This document shows, piece by piece, positions 25,456 through 33,755 of a stretch of DNA of 64,000 bases (position 1 is its first letter; each line of letters starts with the position of its first letter). The DNA lies in contig NZ_VOBI01000016.1 of assembly GCF_008369325.1 (NCBI RefSeq), positions 62,001-126,000 on the forward strand, in the 5' to 3' direction. Source of the DNA: Pseudomonas sp. ANT_H12B (GTDB lineage: Bacteria > Pseudomonadota > Gammaproteobacteria > Pseudomonadales > Pseudomonadaceae). The notes under the pieces were generated by a model. It worked only from the letters and a program-made list of their open reading frames with translations, was not told the DNA's origin and searched no databases. The position numbers and the translations under genes were made by a program.

Positions 25456-25488
25456 AAAAAAGGCGACCGTTTTTACGCGGGCGCCTTT
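25456..25488 (-). terminator. Rho-independent terminator of dusB-fis
   Basis: Leftward, the stem AAAGGCG / CGCCTTT with a loop of about 16 bases is followed by further T residues. It lies 18 bases past the fis stop. Confidence 0.75.
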
Positions 25489-25505
25489 CTGGTTTGATTG
25501 AATGC

Positions 25506-25826
25506 TTACAGCAAATCGTACTGCTTGAGTTTCTTGCGCAGCGTGCCTCGGTTCAATCCGAGCAGCTCGCTGGCCTTGGTCTGGTTGCCCTTGACGTAGT
25601 TCATCACGCACTCGAGCAGGGGAGCCTCGACTTCGGAGAGCACCAGGTTGTACACATCCGTGACGGCAGCGCCCTCAAGGTGGGCGAAATAATTGTGCAG
25701 CGCCTTCTCGACACTCCCGCGAAGGGTCTGACCTTCTTCGCTCGGCGTATTGAGGTGCTGTTTCAAATTCACGTTGTCGCTCACGGGTGTTGTTCCACTC
25801 ACTAAAGTCTCGGTCATCATCGTCAT
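25506..25826 (-). CDS. fis: Fis-family DNA-binding protein
   Basis: A 106-residue nucleoid protein and transcription regulator that bends DNA and acts at rRNA and virulence promoters. The C-terminal helix-turn-helix is near-invariant (GNQTKASELLGLNRGTLRKK). The ATG at 25826 overlaps the dusB stop (ATGA), the conserved dusB-fis coupling. Several ATGs cluster at the start; the first keeps the overlap and gives the usual length. Confidence 0.96.
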   Translation of the reverse strand: MTMMTETLVSGTTPVSDNVNLKQHLNTPSEEGQTLRGSVEKALHNYFAHLEGAAVTDVYNLVLSEVEAPLLECVMNYVKGNQTKASELLGLNRGTLRKKLKQYDLL

Positions 25827-26833
25827 GCGGCCACCTCGTCTCCGTCCCCTGTCAGGCTCTTGTAACGTTCGGCGAAGAAGCCCTGAACGTTGGCGCATTG
25901 TGCTTCCGTATCTTCCAAACGATTGAAGTGGGCGCGAAACTCCCTGGCGCCCGGCAAGGTTGCGAGATACCAGCCCACATGCTTTCGAGCAATGCGTACG
26001 CCCATTACGTCTCCATAGAAGGCGTGCAGCGCGGCCAGATGCTCTAGCAGAATGCGTTCCACCTCGATCAGCTCCAGTGCCGGCAGTGTCTCGCCGGTGC
26101 GCAGAAAATGATCGATCTCACGAAAAATCCATGGCCGCCCCTGGGCGGCCCGGCCTACCAGCAGGCCATCGGCACCGGTCGCATCGAGCACGTACCGGGC
26201 CTTCTGCGGCGAATCGATATCGCCATTGGCAAAGACCGGAATCGACACGGCCTGCTTGATCGCGGCAATGGTGTCGTACTCGGCTTCACCGGTGTACAGA
26301 TCGGCACGGGTGCGGCCATGGACCGCCAACGCCGTAATGCCTGCCTGCTCGGCAATCTTTGCCACCGTCAGGCCGTTCTTGTTGTCCCGGTCCCAGCCGG
26401 TACGGATCTTCAGGGTGACCGGCACATCAACCGCAGCCACCACGGCTTGCAGGATCTCGGTCACCAGTGCTTCGTCCTTCAACAGTGCGGAACCGGCGGC
26501 CTTGTTGCAGACCTTCTTCGCCGGACAGCCCATGTTGATATCAATAATCTGTGCGCCCAGTTCGACGTTGGCCCGGGCCGCATCCGCCAGCATTTGTGCG
26601 TCACCACCGGCGATCTGTACCGAGCGAGGCTCGGGATCACCTTCGTGGATCATGCGCATTCGCGATTTGCGGGTGTTCCACAAACTCATGTCGCTGGTGA
26701 CCATTTCCGAGACTACTAGCCCTGCGCCCAGTCGCTTGCACAGCTGACGAAAGGGCTGGTCGGTGACGCCCGCCATGGGGGCGAGAATCAAGCCGTTGTG
26801 CAATATGTATGGACCGATGCGTACCGCCGACAT
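25823..26833 (-). CDS. dusB: tRNA-dihydrouridine synthase B
   Basis: A 336-residue FMN enzyme that reduces uridines in tRNA. The family N-terminus GLILAPMAGVTDQPFRQLC, the MGCPAKKVCNKAAGSALL motif with the catalytic Cys, LKIRTGWD and VHGRTRADLY are present. It forms an operon with fis, as in most gamma-proteobacteria. Confidence 0.97.
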   Translation of the reverse strand: MSAVRIGPYILHNGLILAPMAGVTDQPFRQLCKRLGAGLVVSEMVTSDMSLWNTRKSRMRMIHEGDPEPRSVQIAGGDAQMLADAARANVELGAQIIDINMGCPAKKVCNKAAGSALLKDEALVTEILQAVVAAVDVPVTLKIRTGWDRDNKNGLTVAKIAEQAGITALAVHGRTRADLYTGEAEYDTIAAIKQAVSIPVFANGDIDSPQKARYVLDATGADGLLVGRAAQGRPWIFREIDHFLRTGETLPALELIEVERILLEHLAALHAFYGDVMGVRIARKHVGWYLATLPGAREFRAHFNRLEDTEAQCANVQGFFAERYKSLTGDGDEVAA

Positions 26834-26884
26834 AGGACTTCCCTGTTGTGGGGCCGGATCATGAGAGTTCGAAAAAGGGTTGGC

Positions 26885-26913
26885 ATGATACCCGCTCTCG
26901 ATGACTGGATAAA
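26885..26913 (-). promoter_or_regulatory. Candidate dusB-fis promoter
   Basis: On the minus strand a -10 TATCAT and a weak -35 TTTATC are 17 bases apart, about 50 bases before dusB. Confidence 0.3.
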
Positions 26914-27018
26914 GGCTGAATTGAACAAAATCTGAACAGTTATTCTGTTATCGCCAGCGGTTTGGTTCGAGCGGTCAAAGTCAGAAATATGCCGTCAAAG
27001 CCGTAACACTGAACCGTT

Positions 27019-28236
27019 TCACTCGGGCGAATGAAAGCTCAGGCTGTAATTCACCGCTTTGGCGCCCGGATCGAGAATATCCAGTGCGATGTGGATCGGC
27101 GTTTGCGGAGGCATTTCTGCCATGCCTTCGAGGTCGCCGTTGAGGTACTCCCCGGGTTTGAAGCGACGGCTGGCGATCAGGTGGCCGTTGAGGTCGGCAA
27201 AGCGCAGCTCCAGCAGCGGAAAGGGCTGGGAGAAGGGCGCGCGATTGTAGATGATCGCGTCGACCACTAGCGCACCGTTGAAGTCCGGGTGGCTGCGCAC
27301 CACCAGGTTGCTGCTTTTGATTTTCGCGATGTCGACTTTGGAAGGTACGGTGCAGCCGATTTGCGGGCACAGTTGCTGGAACCACGGACGGTACTGATCC
27401 TGGCGCGCCAGTTCGTCGAAATGATAGGCAACGTACTGACCGGCGAGCGCAGCGGCGCCAAGCAAAATCAGCAGCAACCAGAAGAACCGTCGACCCCAGG
27501 GTGAGCGGCGTTTTTGCCAGTCCAGTTGCAGCGGGTCGTCAGTCAGGTCTTGCAGCGATTCTGCGCGTACTCCCGGCTCGCTGCGTTCGCGTCGCTTGCG
27601 CAGCGGCTCGATCGAAGGCAGGTCGTCGTCGATATTATCGGTCGCCGACAGACGTTCATGATGCAGCGGCGCATCGAGTGGGTCGTGCAGACGAAGCTGG
27701 GGAGGCTGAGGCTCGCCGTCCAGATCCACCGGTTCCAGAGACAGCGAAGGTTCGGTGCGCGAGTGTATGCTCGGTTCGAGCTCCAGTTCCGGCAAGTCGG
27801 CTTCAGCGGTCTGTGCCCGATCGGCCGCCGACTCGCTGAACAAGCTGTCGGCCCACGGATCTTCGTCGTGCTCGGCGCTATCGCGGCTGGCGCTCAGGCT
27901 GTCTTCGCGCTGTCGGCCGAACTCGGTGGTCGGCTGGATTTCCCGTTGCTCGAGCCGGGCGAGTTCTTCGTCCAGGTCCAGGCTGTCCAGATCCAGCTCG
28001 GCGGCAGTCCATTGCTTTTGGCTGATGGCGCGCTGTTCCGGCGGTTCGACGATGGCCGGGGCAACCGGCGTGACCGTGTCCTTGCCGGCCCGTTGCTCAA
28101 GCAGTTGCTTGGCGGCGTTGAACACCTGCAAGCACGAGCCGCAACGAACCACTCCGCGGGCCACGCTCAATTGCGAATGGCTGACACGGAAGCTGGTTTG
28201 GCAATGCGGGCACTGAGTGACGAAGCTGTCGGTCAT
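27019..28236 (-). CDS. Zinc-ribbon and DUF3426 membrane protein
   Basis: A 405-residue protein. It has an N-terminal zinc ribbon with two CxxC pairs (CPHCQTSF and CGSCLQVF, residues about 9-35), a long acidic linker rich in Asp/Glu/Leu (about 60-245), one membrane helix (RFFWLLLILLGAAALAGQY, about 260-278) and a C-terminal DUF3426 domain. Its role is unknown; homologues sit between prmA and dusB in pseudomonads, as here. The linker's low complexity suggests an unstructured cytoplasmic spacer. Confidence 0.88.
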   Translation of the reverse strand: MTDSFVTQCPHCQTSFRVSHSQLSVARGVVRCGSCLQVFNAAKQLLEQRAGKDTVTPVAPAIVEPPEQRAISQKQWTAAELDLDSLDLDEELARLEQREIQPTTEFGRQREDSLSASRDSAEHDEDPWADSLFSESAADRAQTAEADLPELELEPSIHSRTEPSLSLEPVDLDGEPQPPQLRLHDPLDAPLHHERLSATDNIDDDLPSIEPLRKRRERSEPGVRAESLQDLTDDPLQLDWQKRRSPWGRRFFWLLLILLGAAALAGQYVAYHFDELARQDQYRPWFQQLCPQIGCTVPSKVDIAKIKSSNLVVRSHPDFNGALVVDAIIYNRAPFSQPFPLLELRFADLNGHLIASRRFKPGEYLNGDLEGMAEMPPQTPIHIALDILDPGAKAVNYSLSFHSPE

Positions 28237-28266
28237 GCGGCGATCCGGTTTATGCGGGCGTTCATT

Positions 28267-29145
28267 CTAGCGCCGACGGCCAGTGATGCGCACCCAGCCA
28301 TCGCGATTGGCGATCGGGTCCAGATCGAAGTCCTGGGCGTAGGCTTTGGCGACGTCTTCACCTTGCTCGGCGAGGATGCCCGACAGCGCCAGGCGGCCGC
28401 CCGGCTTGACCAGGCTGGACAATTGCGGTGCCAGGGAAACCAGCGGGCCGGCGAGAATGTTGGCCACCAGCACGTCGGCCTGAACCTGCGGCAGATCTTC
28501 CGGCAGATAGAGCGGGAACAGCTCCTCGGCAATGTTGTTGCGCCCGGCGTTGTCGCGGGAGGCTTCCAGCGCTTGCACGTCGATGTCGGTGCCCACGGCT
28601 TCCTTGGCACCCAGCAACAGGGCGGCAATCGCCAGAATCCCCGAGCCGCAGCCAAAGTCCAGTACGTTGCAGTCTTTGAGGTCCTGGCCGTCGAGCCATT
28701 CCAGGCACAGTGCGGTAGTCGGGTGCGTGCCGGTGCCGAACGCCAGGCCCGGATCCAGCAGCAGATTCACCGCATCAGGCTCGGGAGCGGCGTGCCAGCT
28801 CGGGACGATCCACAGGCGCTGGCCGAAACGCATCGGCTGGAAACCGTCCATCCAGCTGCGTTCCCAATCCTGGTCTTCGATGACTTCGCTGTGATGCTCG
28901 GGCAGCGGGCTGCCGGTCAGCAACTCAAGGTGGGCCAGCACGCTGGCGGCTTCAGTGTCGCCTTCGAACAGGGCCAGCAGGTGCGTGTGGGACCACAGCG
29001 GAGTGGTATTGAGTTCGGGTTCGAAGATCGGCTGATCTTCGGCGTCCATGAAGGTCACCGACACGGCGCCCACTTCAAGGAACGCGTCTTCGTAGGTTTC
29101 GGCTTGTTCTGGGCTGATGGCGAGACGGACTTGCAGCCAAGGCAT
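28267..29145 (-). CDS. prmA: Ribosomal protein L11 methyltransferase
   Basis: A 292-residue SAM methyltransferase that trimethylates ribosomal protein L11. It starts MPWLQVRLAISPEQAE, with the catalytic domain at FGTGTHPTTALCLEWL, the SAM motif VLDFGCGSGILAIAALL (about 165-180) and VANILAGPLVSLA. The ATG at 29145 fits homologues; the open frame upstream is REP sequence. It precedes the DUF3426 gene by 30 bases and may be co-transcribed with it. Confidence 0.96.
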   Translation of the reverse strand: MPWLQVRLAISPEQAETYEDAFLEVGAVSVTFMDAEDQPIFEPELNTTPLWSHTHLLALFEGDTEAASVLAHLELLTGSPLPEHHSEVIEDQDWERSWMDGFQPMRFGQRLWIVPSWHAAPEPDAVNLLLDPGLAFGTGTHPTTALCLEWLDGQDLKDCNVLDFGCGSGILAIAALLLGAKEAVGTDIDVQALEASRDNAGRNNIAEELFPLYLPEDLPQVQADVLVANILAGPLVSLAPQLSSLVKPGGRLALSGILAEQGEDVAKAYAQDFDLDPIANRDGWVRITGRRR

Positions 29146-29224
29146 GGCGGGCACCTTTGAAAAATATTGATTGCAGCCTAGCGGGCTGCGAGAAGCGCGC
29201 AAGTTTACGCGAGCGCGAAGGTTT

Positions 29225-29299
29225 TGTGGGAGTGGGCTTGCTGGCAAAGCTTTTGGTGGCTGTGATGGCCTCTTCGCGGGCAAGCCCGCTCCCACAGGT
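29225..29299. repeat. REP pair (inverted)
   Basis: TGTGGGAGTGGGCTTGCTGG (diverged) and TCGCGGGCAAGCCCGCTCCC (consensus) are inverted in the gap between accC and prmA. Confidence 0.85.
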
Positions 29300-29337
29300 T
29301 TTGTGTGCTTCAAAAGAAATCAGCAATCTTCAGAAAC

Positions 29338-29365
29338 AACAAAGCCGCACTAAGGCGGCTTTGTT
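29338..29365 (-). terminator. Rho-independent terminator of aroQ-accB-accC
   Basis: The stem AACAAAGCCGC / GCGGCTTTGTT with a six-base loop is followed leftward by GTTTCTG. It begins 15 bases past the accC stop. Confidence 0.8.
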
Positions 29366-29379
29366 GATTGGGTTGAAAC

Positions 29380-30738
29380 TTAGTGCTTCTCGCCAGCCAG
29401 CTTGTGTTCCAGGTAGTGGATGTTGATTCCACCTTTGCAGAAGCCTTCGTCGCGGACCAGATCGCGGTGCAGCGGGATGTTGGTCTTGATCCCGTCGACA
29501 ACGATTTCGTCCAGCGCATTGCGCATGCGTGCCAGGGCTTCGTCACGGGTTGCGCCGTAGGTGATCAGCTTGCCGATCAACGAATCGTAGTTCGGCGGAA
29601 CGGCATAACCACTGTACAGGTGCGAATCGACGCGAACGCCGTTGCCGCCCGGAGCGTGAAAATGCTTGACCGTGCCAGGGCTCGGCATGAAGGTTTTCGG
29701 GTCTTCGGCGTTGATCCGGCATTCCAGCGAGTGACCGCGGATGACTACGTCATCCTGGGTGTACGACAGCTTGTTGCCAGCGGCGATGCTGAGCATCTCC
29801 TTGACGATGTCGATACCGGTGACCATCTCCGAAACCGGGTGCTCAACCTGAACGCGGGTGTTCATTTCGATGAAATAGAACGCGCCGTTCTCGTACAGGA
29901 ACTCGAAAGTGCCCGCGCCACGGTAGTTGATGTCGATGCAAGCCTTGACGCAGCGTGCGAGGACTTCAGCGCGTGCTTTCTCGTCGATGCCCGGTGCCGG
30001 CGCTTCTTCGAGAACCTTCTGGTGACGACGTTGCAGCGAGCAATCGCGGTCGCCCAGATGGATGGCTTGGCCCTGGCCATCGGAAAGCACCTGGACTTCC
30101 ACGTGACGTGGGTTGGTCAGGAATTTTTCCAGATAGACCATCGGGTTGCCGAACGCCGCGCCAGCTTCGGTGCGGGTCAGTTTGGCGAAGGAGATCAGGT
30201 CTTCTTCTTTATGCACAACGCGCATGCCGCGACCACCACCGCCGCCAGCGGCTTTGATGATCACCGGGTAACCGACTTCGCGACCGATGCGCAGAGCGGT
30301 TTCTTCGTCTTCAGGCAGCGGGCCGTCGGAACCCGGAACGGTTGGAACGCCGGCAGCGATCATGGCGTGCTTGGCCGATACCTTGTCGCCCATCAGGCGA
30401 ATGGTGTCGGCTTTCGGGCCAATGAACGCGAAACCGGAGTTTTCGACCTGTTCAGCGAAATCAGCGTTTTCCGCAAGGAAACCGTAGCCTGGGTGAATGG
30501 CGGTAGCGCCGGTCACTTCAGCCGCGGCGATGATTGCCGGAATGTGCAGGTAAGAGTGCGCGGCCGAGGCCGGGCCGATGCAGACGGATTCGTCTGCCAG
30601 GCCCAGGTGCATCAGTTCTTTGTCAGCCTTGGAGTAAACAGCGACAGTCTTGATGCCCATCTCTTTGCATGCACGCAGAATCCGCAGGGCGATCTCACCG
30701 CGGTTGGCGATCAGAACTTTTTCCAACTTCGCAGTCAT
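29380..30738 (-). CDS. accC: Acetyl-CoA carboxylase, biotin carboxylase subunit
   Basis: A 452-residue ATP-grasp enzyme that carboxylates biotin on AccB in the first step of fatty acid synthesis. It starts KVLIANRGEIALRILRAC; ATP-site KAAGGGGGRGMRVV, and EMNTRVQVEHPVSEMVTG (the catalytic Glu/Arg region) are intact. The ATG at 30738 has GGAG upstream and lies 17 bases after accB. A terminator follows the gene. Confidence 0.98.
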   Translation of the reverse strand: MTAKLEKVLIANRGEIALRILRACKEMGIKTVAVYSKADKELMHLGLADESVCIGPASAAHSYLHIPAIIAAAEVTGATAIHPGYGFLAENADFAEQVENSGFAFIGPKADTIRLMGDKVSAKHAMIAAGVPTVPGSDGPLPEDEETALRIGREVGYPVIIKAAGGGGGRGMRVVHKEEDLISFAKLTRTEAGAAFGNPMVYLEKFLTNPRHVEVQVLSDGQGQAIHLGDRDCSLQRRHQKVLEEAPAPGIDEKARAEVLARCVKACIDINYRGAGTFEFLYENGAFYFIEMNTRVQVEHPVSEMVTGIDIVKEMLSIAAGNKLSYTQDDVVIRGHSLECRINAEDPKTFMPSPGTVKHFHAPGGNGVRVDSHLYSGYAVPPNYDSLIGKLITYGATRDEALARMRNALDEIVVDGIKTNIPLHRDLVRDEGFCKGGINIHYLEHKLAGEKH

Positions 30739-30755
30739 CAAAGTTTCTCCGCGGT

Positions 30756-31217
30756 TCAAACGATGGTGAACAGCGGTTGGTCGTACTCAACCGGCTGGCC
30801 GTCTTCGACGAGGATGGATTCGATCACACCGCTGGTTTCAGCTTCGATGTGGTTCATCATCTTCATCGCTTCAACGATGCACAGGGTGTCGCCTTTCTTC
30901 ACGGTCTGGCCGACTTCAACGAAGGACGGCGAGCTTGGCGAAGATTTGCGATAGAAGGTGCCGACCATAGGCGAACGGGCAACGGTGCCGTTCAGAACAG
31001 GCGCGGCCGGAGCAGCAGGAGCGGCAGCAGCAACCGGGGCAGCAGCAACAGGTGCCGGGGCCGGAGCGTGCATTGGAGCCGGTGCGTAGTACTGCTGAGC
31101 CGGGGTCTTGCTATGACGACTGATGCGTACGGACTCTTCGCCTTCCTTGATCTCGAGCTCGTCGATGCCGGACTCTTCCAGCAATTCGATCAGTTTCTTA
31201 ACTTTACGGATATCCAT
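30756..31217 (-). CDS. accB: Biotin carboxyl carrier protein
   Basis: A 153-residue carrier. The N-terminal helical part (MDIRKVKKLIELLEESG) is followed by an Ala/Pro-rich linker (residues about 50-75) and a C-terminal biotinyl domain with the biotinylation site EAMKMMNHIEAE (Lys about 119). It lies between aroQ and accC, and all three are read together. Confidence 0.98.
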   Translation of the reverse strand: MDIRKVKKLIELLEESGIDELEIKEGEESVRISRHSKTPAQQYYAPAPMHAPAPAPVAAAPVAAAAPAAPAAPVLNGTVARSPMVGTFYRKSSPSSPSFVEVGQTVKKGDTLCIVEAMKMMNHIEAETSGVIESILVEDGQPVEYDQPLFTIV

Positions 31218-31263
31218 GAATCATCAACTCCCAAGGGTCGGTCAGGGGCGTTACGCTTGTTGT

Positions 31264-31716
31264 TCAAGCCGTTGCCGGTCTTTCAAGCTGTTCCAGGGCG
31301 GCCTCCAGGGCCAGTCGATAACCGCTGGCGCCAAGGCCGCAGATCACTCCCACCGCTACGTCGGAAAAGTAAGAGTGATGGCGGAAAGGTTCGCGTTTGT
31401 GCACGTTAGACAAATGCACTTCGATGAATGGGATGCTCACCGCCAGCAGCGCGTCACGTAATGCGACACTTGTGTGCGTAAAAGCTGCTGGGTTGATCAG
31501 AATGAAGTCCACACCTTCGCTGCGGGCAGCGTGGATGCGGTCGATCAATTCGTACTCGGCGTTGCTTTGCAGGTGCAGCAAATGGTGGCCGGCTTCACGG
31601 GCACGGCGTTCCAGGTCCTGGTTGATCTGCGCCAGTGTCGTAGCGCCATAGGTGCCCGGTTCACGGGTGCCGAGCATGTTCAGGTTGGGTCCGTGCAGAA
31701 CCAATAGGGTCGCCAT
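31264..31716 (-). CDS. aroQ: Type II 3-dehydroquinate dehydratase
   Basis: A 150-residue enzyme that dehydrates 3-dehydroquinate in the shikimate pathway. VLHGPNLNMLGTREPGTYG contains the active-site Tyr loop; ILINPAAFTHTSVALRDAL and EVHLSNVHKREPFRHHSY hold the substrate-binding Asn/His residues. AAGGAAC precedes the ATG. It is first in the aroQ-accB-accC operon. Start 31716 gives the family length. Confidence 0.97.
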   Translation of the reverse strand: MATLLVLHGPNLNMLGTREPGTYGATTLAQINQDLERRAREAGHHLLHLQSNAEYELIDRIHAARSEGVDFILINPAAFTHTSVALRDALLAVSIPFIEVHLSNVHKREPFRHHSYFSDVAVGVICGLGASGYRLALEAALEQLERPATA

Positions 31717-31759
31717 CTGCTGTTCCTTGTTATCTGTGTGCAATTGTCAGAACCCGGCG

Positions 31760-31789
31760 ACTATGCCGCAAAGCCTTTGTGACTGTCCA
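31760..31789 (-). promoter_or_regulatory. Promoter of aroQ-accB-accC
   Basis: On the minus strand TGGACA (-35) and CATAGT (-10) are 18 bases apart, 44 bases before the aroQ ATG. Confidence 0.55.
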
Positions 31790-31847
31790 GTTCTATGCAA
31801 TAGCCAGCACGATGGCCGATGTTTGCGCGAAATATATGACTGGGGTA

Positions 31848-33593
31848 TTAAAATCGGTCATTCGCTTTGCCGACACGTTCGGCGAAGTCCGCGGCGTTGA
31901 TCTCGCCGATAACCCGCACATCGGCGTGTTCGATGCCGTCCTTGCCGAATAACATCAGCGCCGGAGGGCCGAACAATTTGTAGCGGTCGAGCAGGGCGCG
32001 TTGCTCGGTGTTACTGGCCGTCATGTCGAAACGGATCAGCCGATAGCCCTTCAGGCGTTCGACGACCTTTGCATCGTTGAGCACTTTGTGTTCGATGACT
32101 TTGCAGCTGATGCACCAGTCGGCGTACCAGTCGAGCAGCAGCGGGGTGCCGAAAGATTTGGCGTCGGCGAGTGCACGGTCCAGTTCCGTCGCCGTGCTGA
32201 TGGTTTGCCAGTTGCTGACGTCGCGCGGCTGCTCGTTGCCCGCGACGATGCGCGGCTGGCCAATCGGGTTGAGCGGATCGGTCTGGCCGCTGAACGCTCC
32301 ATACCAACAGGCCAGTGCGTAAAACAGCAGGAACATACCCAGCAGTTGACCCAGGCGTTTTCTCGGCGGTTTGTAGACGAACTCCAGCGCGCCCATGAAC
32401 AGCCCGACACCGCCAGCCAGCAAGCCGATCAACAGTAAGGTGACCTGGCCCGGCAGAACTCGACTGAGCAAGCCGATTGCCAAGCCCAGCAACAAAACCC
32501 CGATCGCGTTTTTCACATAGACCAGCCACGGCCCGCTTTTCGGCAGCCAGGCCGCGCCACCGGTGCCCACCAGCACTAACGGTGCGCCCATGCCGAGGCC
32601 GAGCATGAACAGTTTCAGACCGCCGCCCAATGCATCGCCACTGGCGCTGATGTACAGCAGCGCGCCGGCCAGCGGCGCCGATACGCACGGCGAAACCAAG
32701 AGGCTGGAAACCACGCCCAACACGGCGGCACCCCACAACGACCCGCCTTCGGTGCGGCCGGCGATCCGATCCAGCCGACTGCTGAGGGCATGTGGCAACT
32801 TGAGCTCGAATACCCCGAACATTGCCAAGGCAAACAGCGCAAAAAACATTGCGAACGGCACCAGCACCCAGGCCGATTGCAACCGCGCCTGAAGATTGAG
32901 CTGTGCGCCAAACATCCCCATCAACGCTCCGAGCAGAGCGAAACAGATGGCCATTGGCAGCACATAGGCCAGGGACAGATTAAAACCGCGCATACCCCCG
33001 ACCTGGCCACGCAACACCACGCCGGACAGGATCGGCAGCATGGGCAGCACGCAAGGCGTGAAAGTCAGGCCGATGCCGGCGAGGAAAAACAGTGCCAGTT
33101 CGCGCCAGCTCCAGGTTATGGCAGTGGATGCGTCGCCGCTGCCATCGATGTTCAGGCGCTCGGTCTCGGGCGGATAGCACAGGCCTTTGTCGGCGCAACC
33201 CTGATAAGTCACGGCGAGGGTGAATGCGCGTTGATCGGTGCGTGGCAGTTCTACGTCCAGAACCCCGTGGTAAACCTCGACATCGCCGAAGTATTCATCG
33301 TGTTTCTGTTCGCCCTTGGGCAGTTGTGCGGCGCCCAGGCTGACGTCGGCCGGATCGGTCCGAAACTGAAAGCGATGACGATAGAGGTAGTAACCCTCGG
33401 TCGCGACGAAGCGCAGCTTGATCGATTGCGGTGTGCTTTCTACCAGGCTCAACTGAAAGGCTTCGCGGACCGGCAGGAAGTCGGCGCTGTTGTTGATCGA
33501 GCCCAGCGTCGAACTGGGTCGACTGTCCAGCAACGCGCCGGCGGTGGCCGGCAGGGCGAGCACTAACAGCAGCAGGCAAAGCAAACGGCGCAT
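31848..33593 (-). CDS. dsbD: Thiol:disulfide interchange protein DsbD (DipZ)
   Basis: A 581-residue inner-membrane electron carrier that passes reducing power from cytoplasmic thioredoxin to periplasmic DsbC/CcmG. It has a signal peptide, an N-terminal periplasmic domain with the redox pair CADKGLCYPP, a membrane domain with FTPCVLPMLP and VSPCVSAPLAG, and a C-terminal thioredoxin domain with WCISCKV. All six catalytic Cys are visible. The start at 33593 (MRRLLCLLLL) begins the signal peptide; upstream open frame is not coding. Position matches P. aeruginosa dipZ. Confidence 0.95.
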   Translation of the reverse strand: MRRLLCLLLLVLALPATAGALLDSRPSSTLGSINNSADFLPVREAFQLSLVESTPQSIKLRFVATEGYYLYRHRFQFRTDPADVSLGAAQLPKGEQKHDEYFGDVEVYHGVLDVELPRTDQRAFTLAVTYQGCADKGLCYPPETERLNIDGSGDASTAITWSWRELALFFLAGIGLTFTPCVLPMLPILSGVVLRGQVGGMRGFNLSLAYVLPMAICFALLGALMGMFGAQLNLQARLQSAWVLVPFAMFFALFALAMFGVFELKLPHALSSRLDRIAGRTEGGSLWGAAVLGVVSSLLVSPCVSAPLAGALLYISASGDALGGGLKLFMLGLGMGAPLVLVGTGGAAWLPKSGPWLVYVKNAIGVLLLGLAIGLLSRVLPGQVTLLLIGLLAGGVGLFMGALEFVYKPPRKRLGQLLGMFLLFYALACWYGAFSGQTDPLNPIGQPRIVAGNEQPRDVSNWQTISTATELDRALADAKSFGTPLLLDWYADWCISCKVIEHKVLNDAKVVERLKGYRLIRFDMTASNTEQRALLDRYKLFGPPALMLFGKDGIEHADVRVIGEINAADFAERVGKANDRF

Positions 33594-33680
33594 GACAATC
33601 TCGCGTATCGAAAGTGAGGGCATGATAGCGGACGATGGGCGGGTGTGCAGAACAGGAATAGGTGGTGGACGGGCTGACGT

Positions 33681-33749
33681 CATCGCGGGTAAGCCCGCTC
33701 CCACAGGGTTATGCGCGGTCCTTGTGGGAGCGGGCTTGCCCGCGATGGC
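33681..33749. repeat. REP pair (inverted)
   Basis: CATCGCGGGTAAGCCCGCTC and GAGCGGGCTTGCCCGCGATG are inverted with a short spacer, between dsbD and the chemoreceptor gene. Confidence 0.87.
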
Positions 33750-33755
33750 GATCTG

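Noticed and set aside
29383..30954. 523-codon plus-strand open frame
   Set aside because: Antisense to accC and the end of accB, both certain. The same reasoning rejects long frames opposite purD, prmA, cobJ and tadA.
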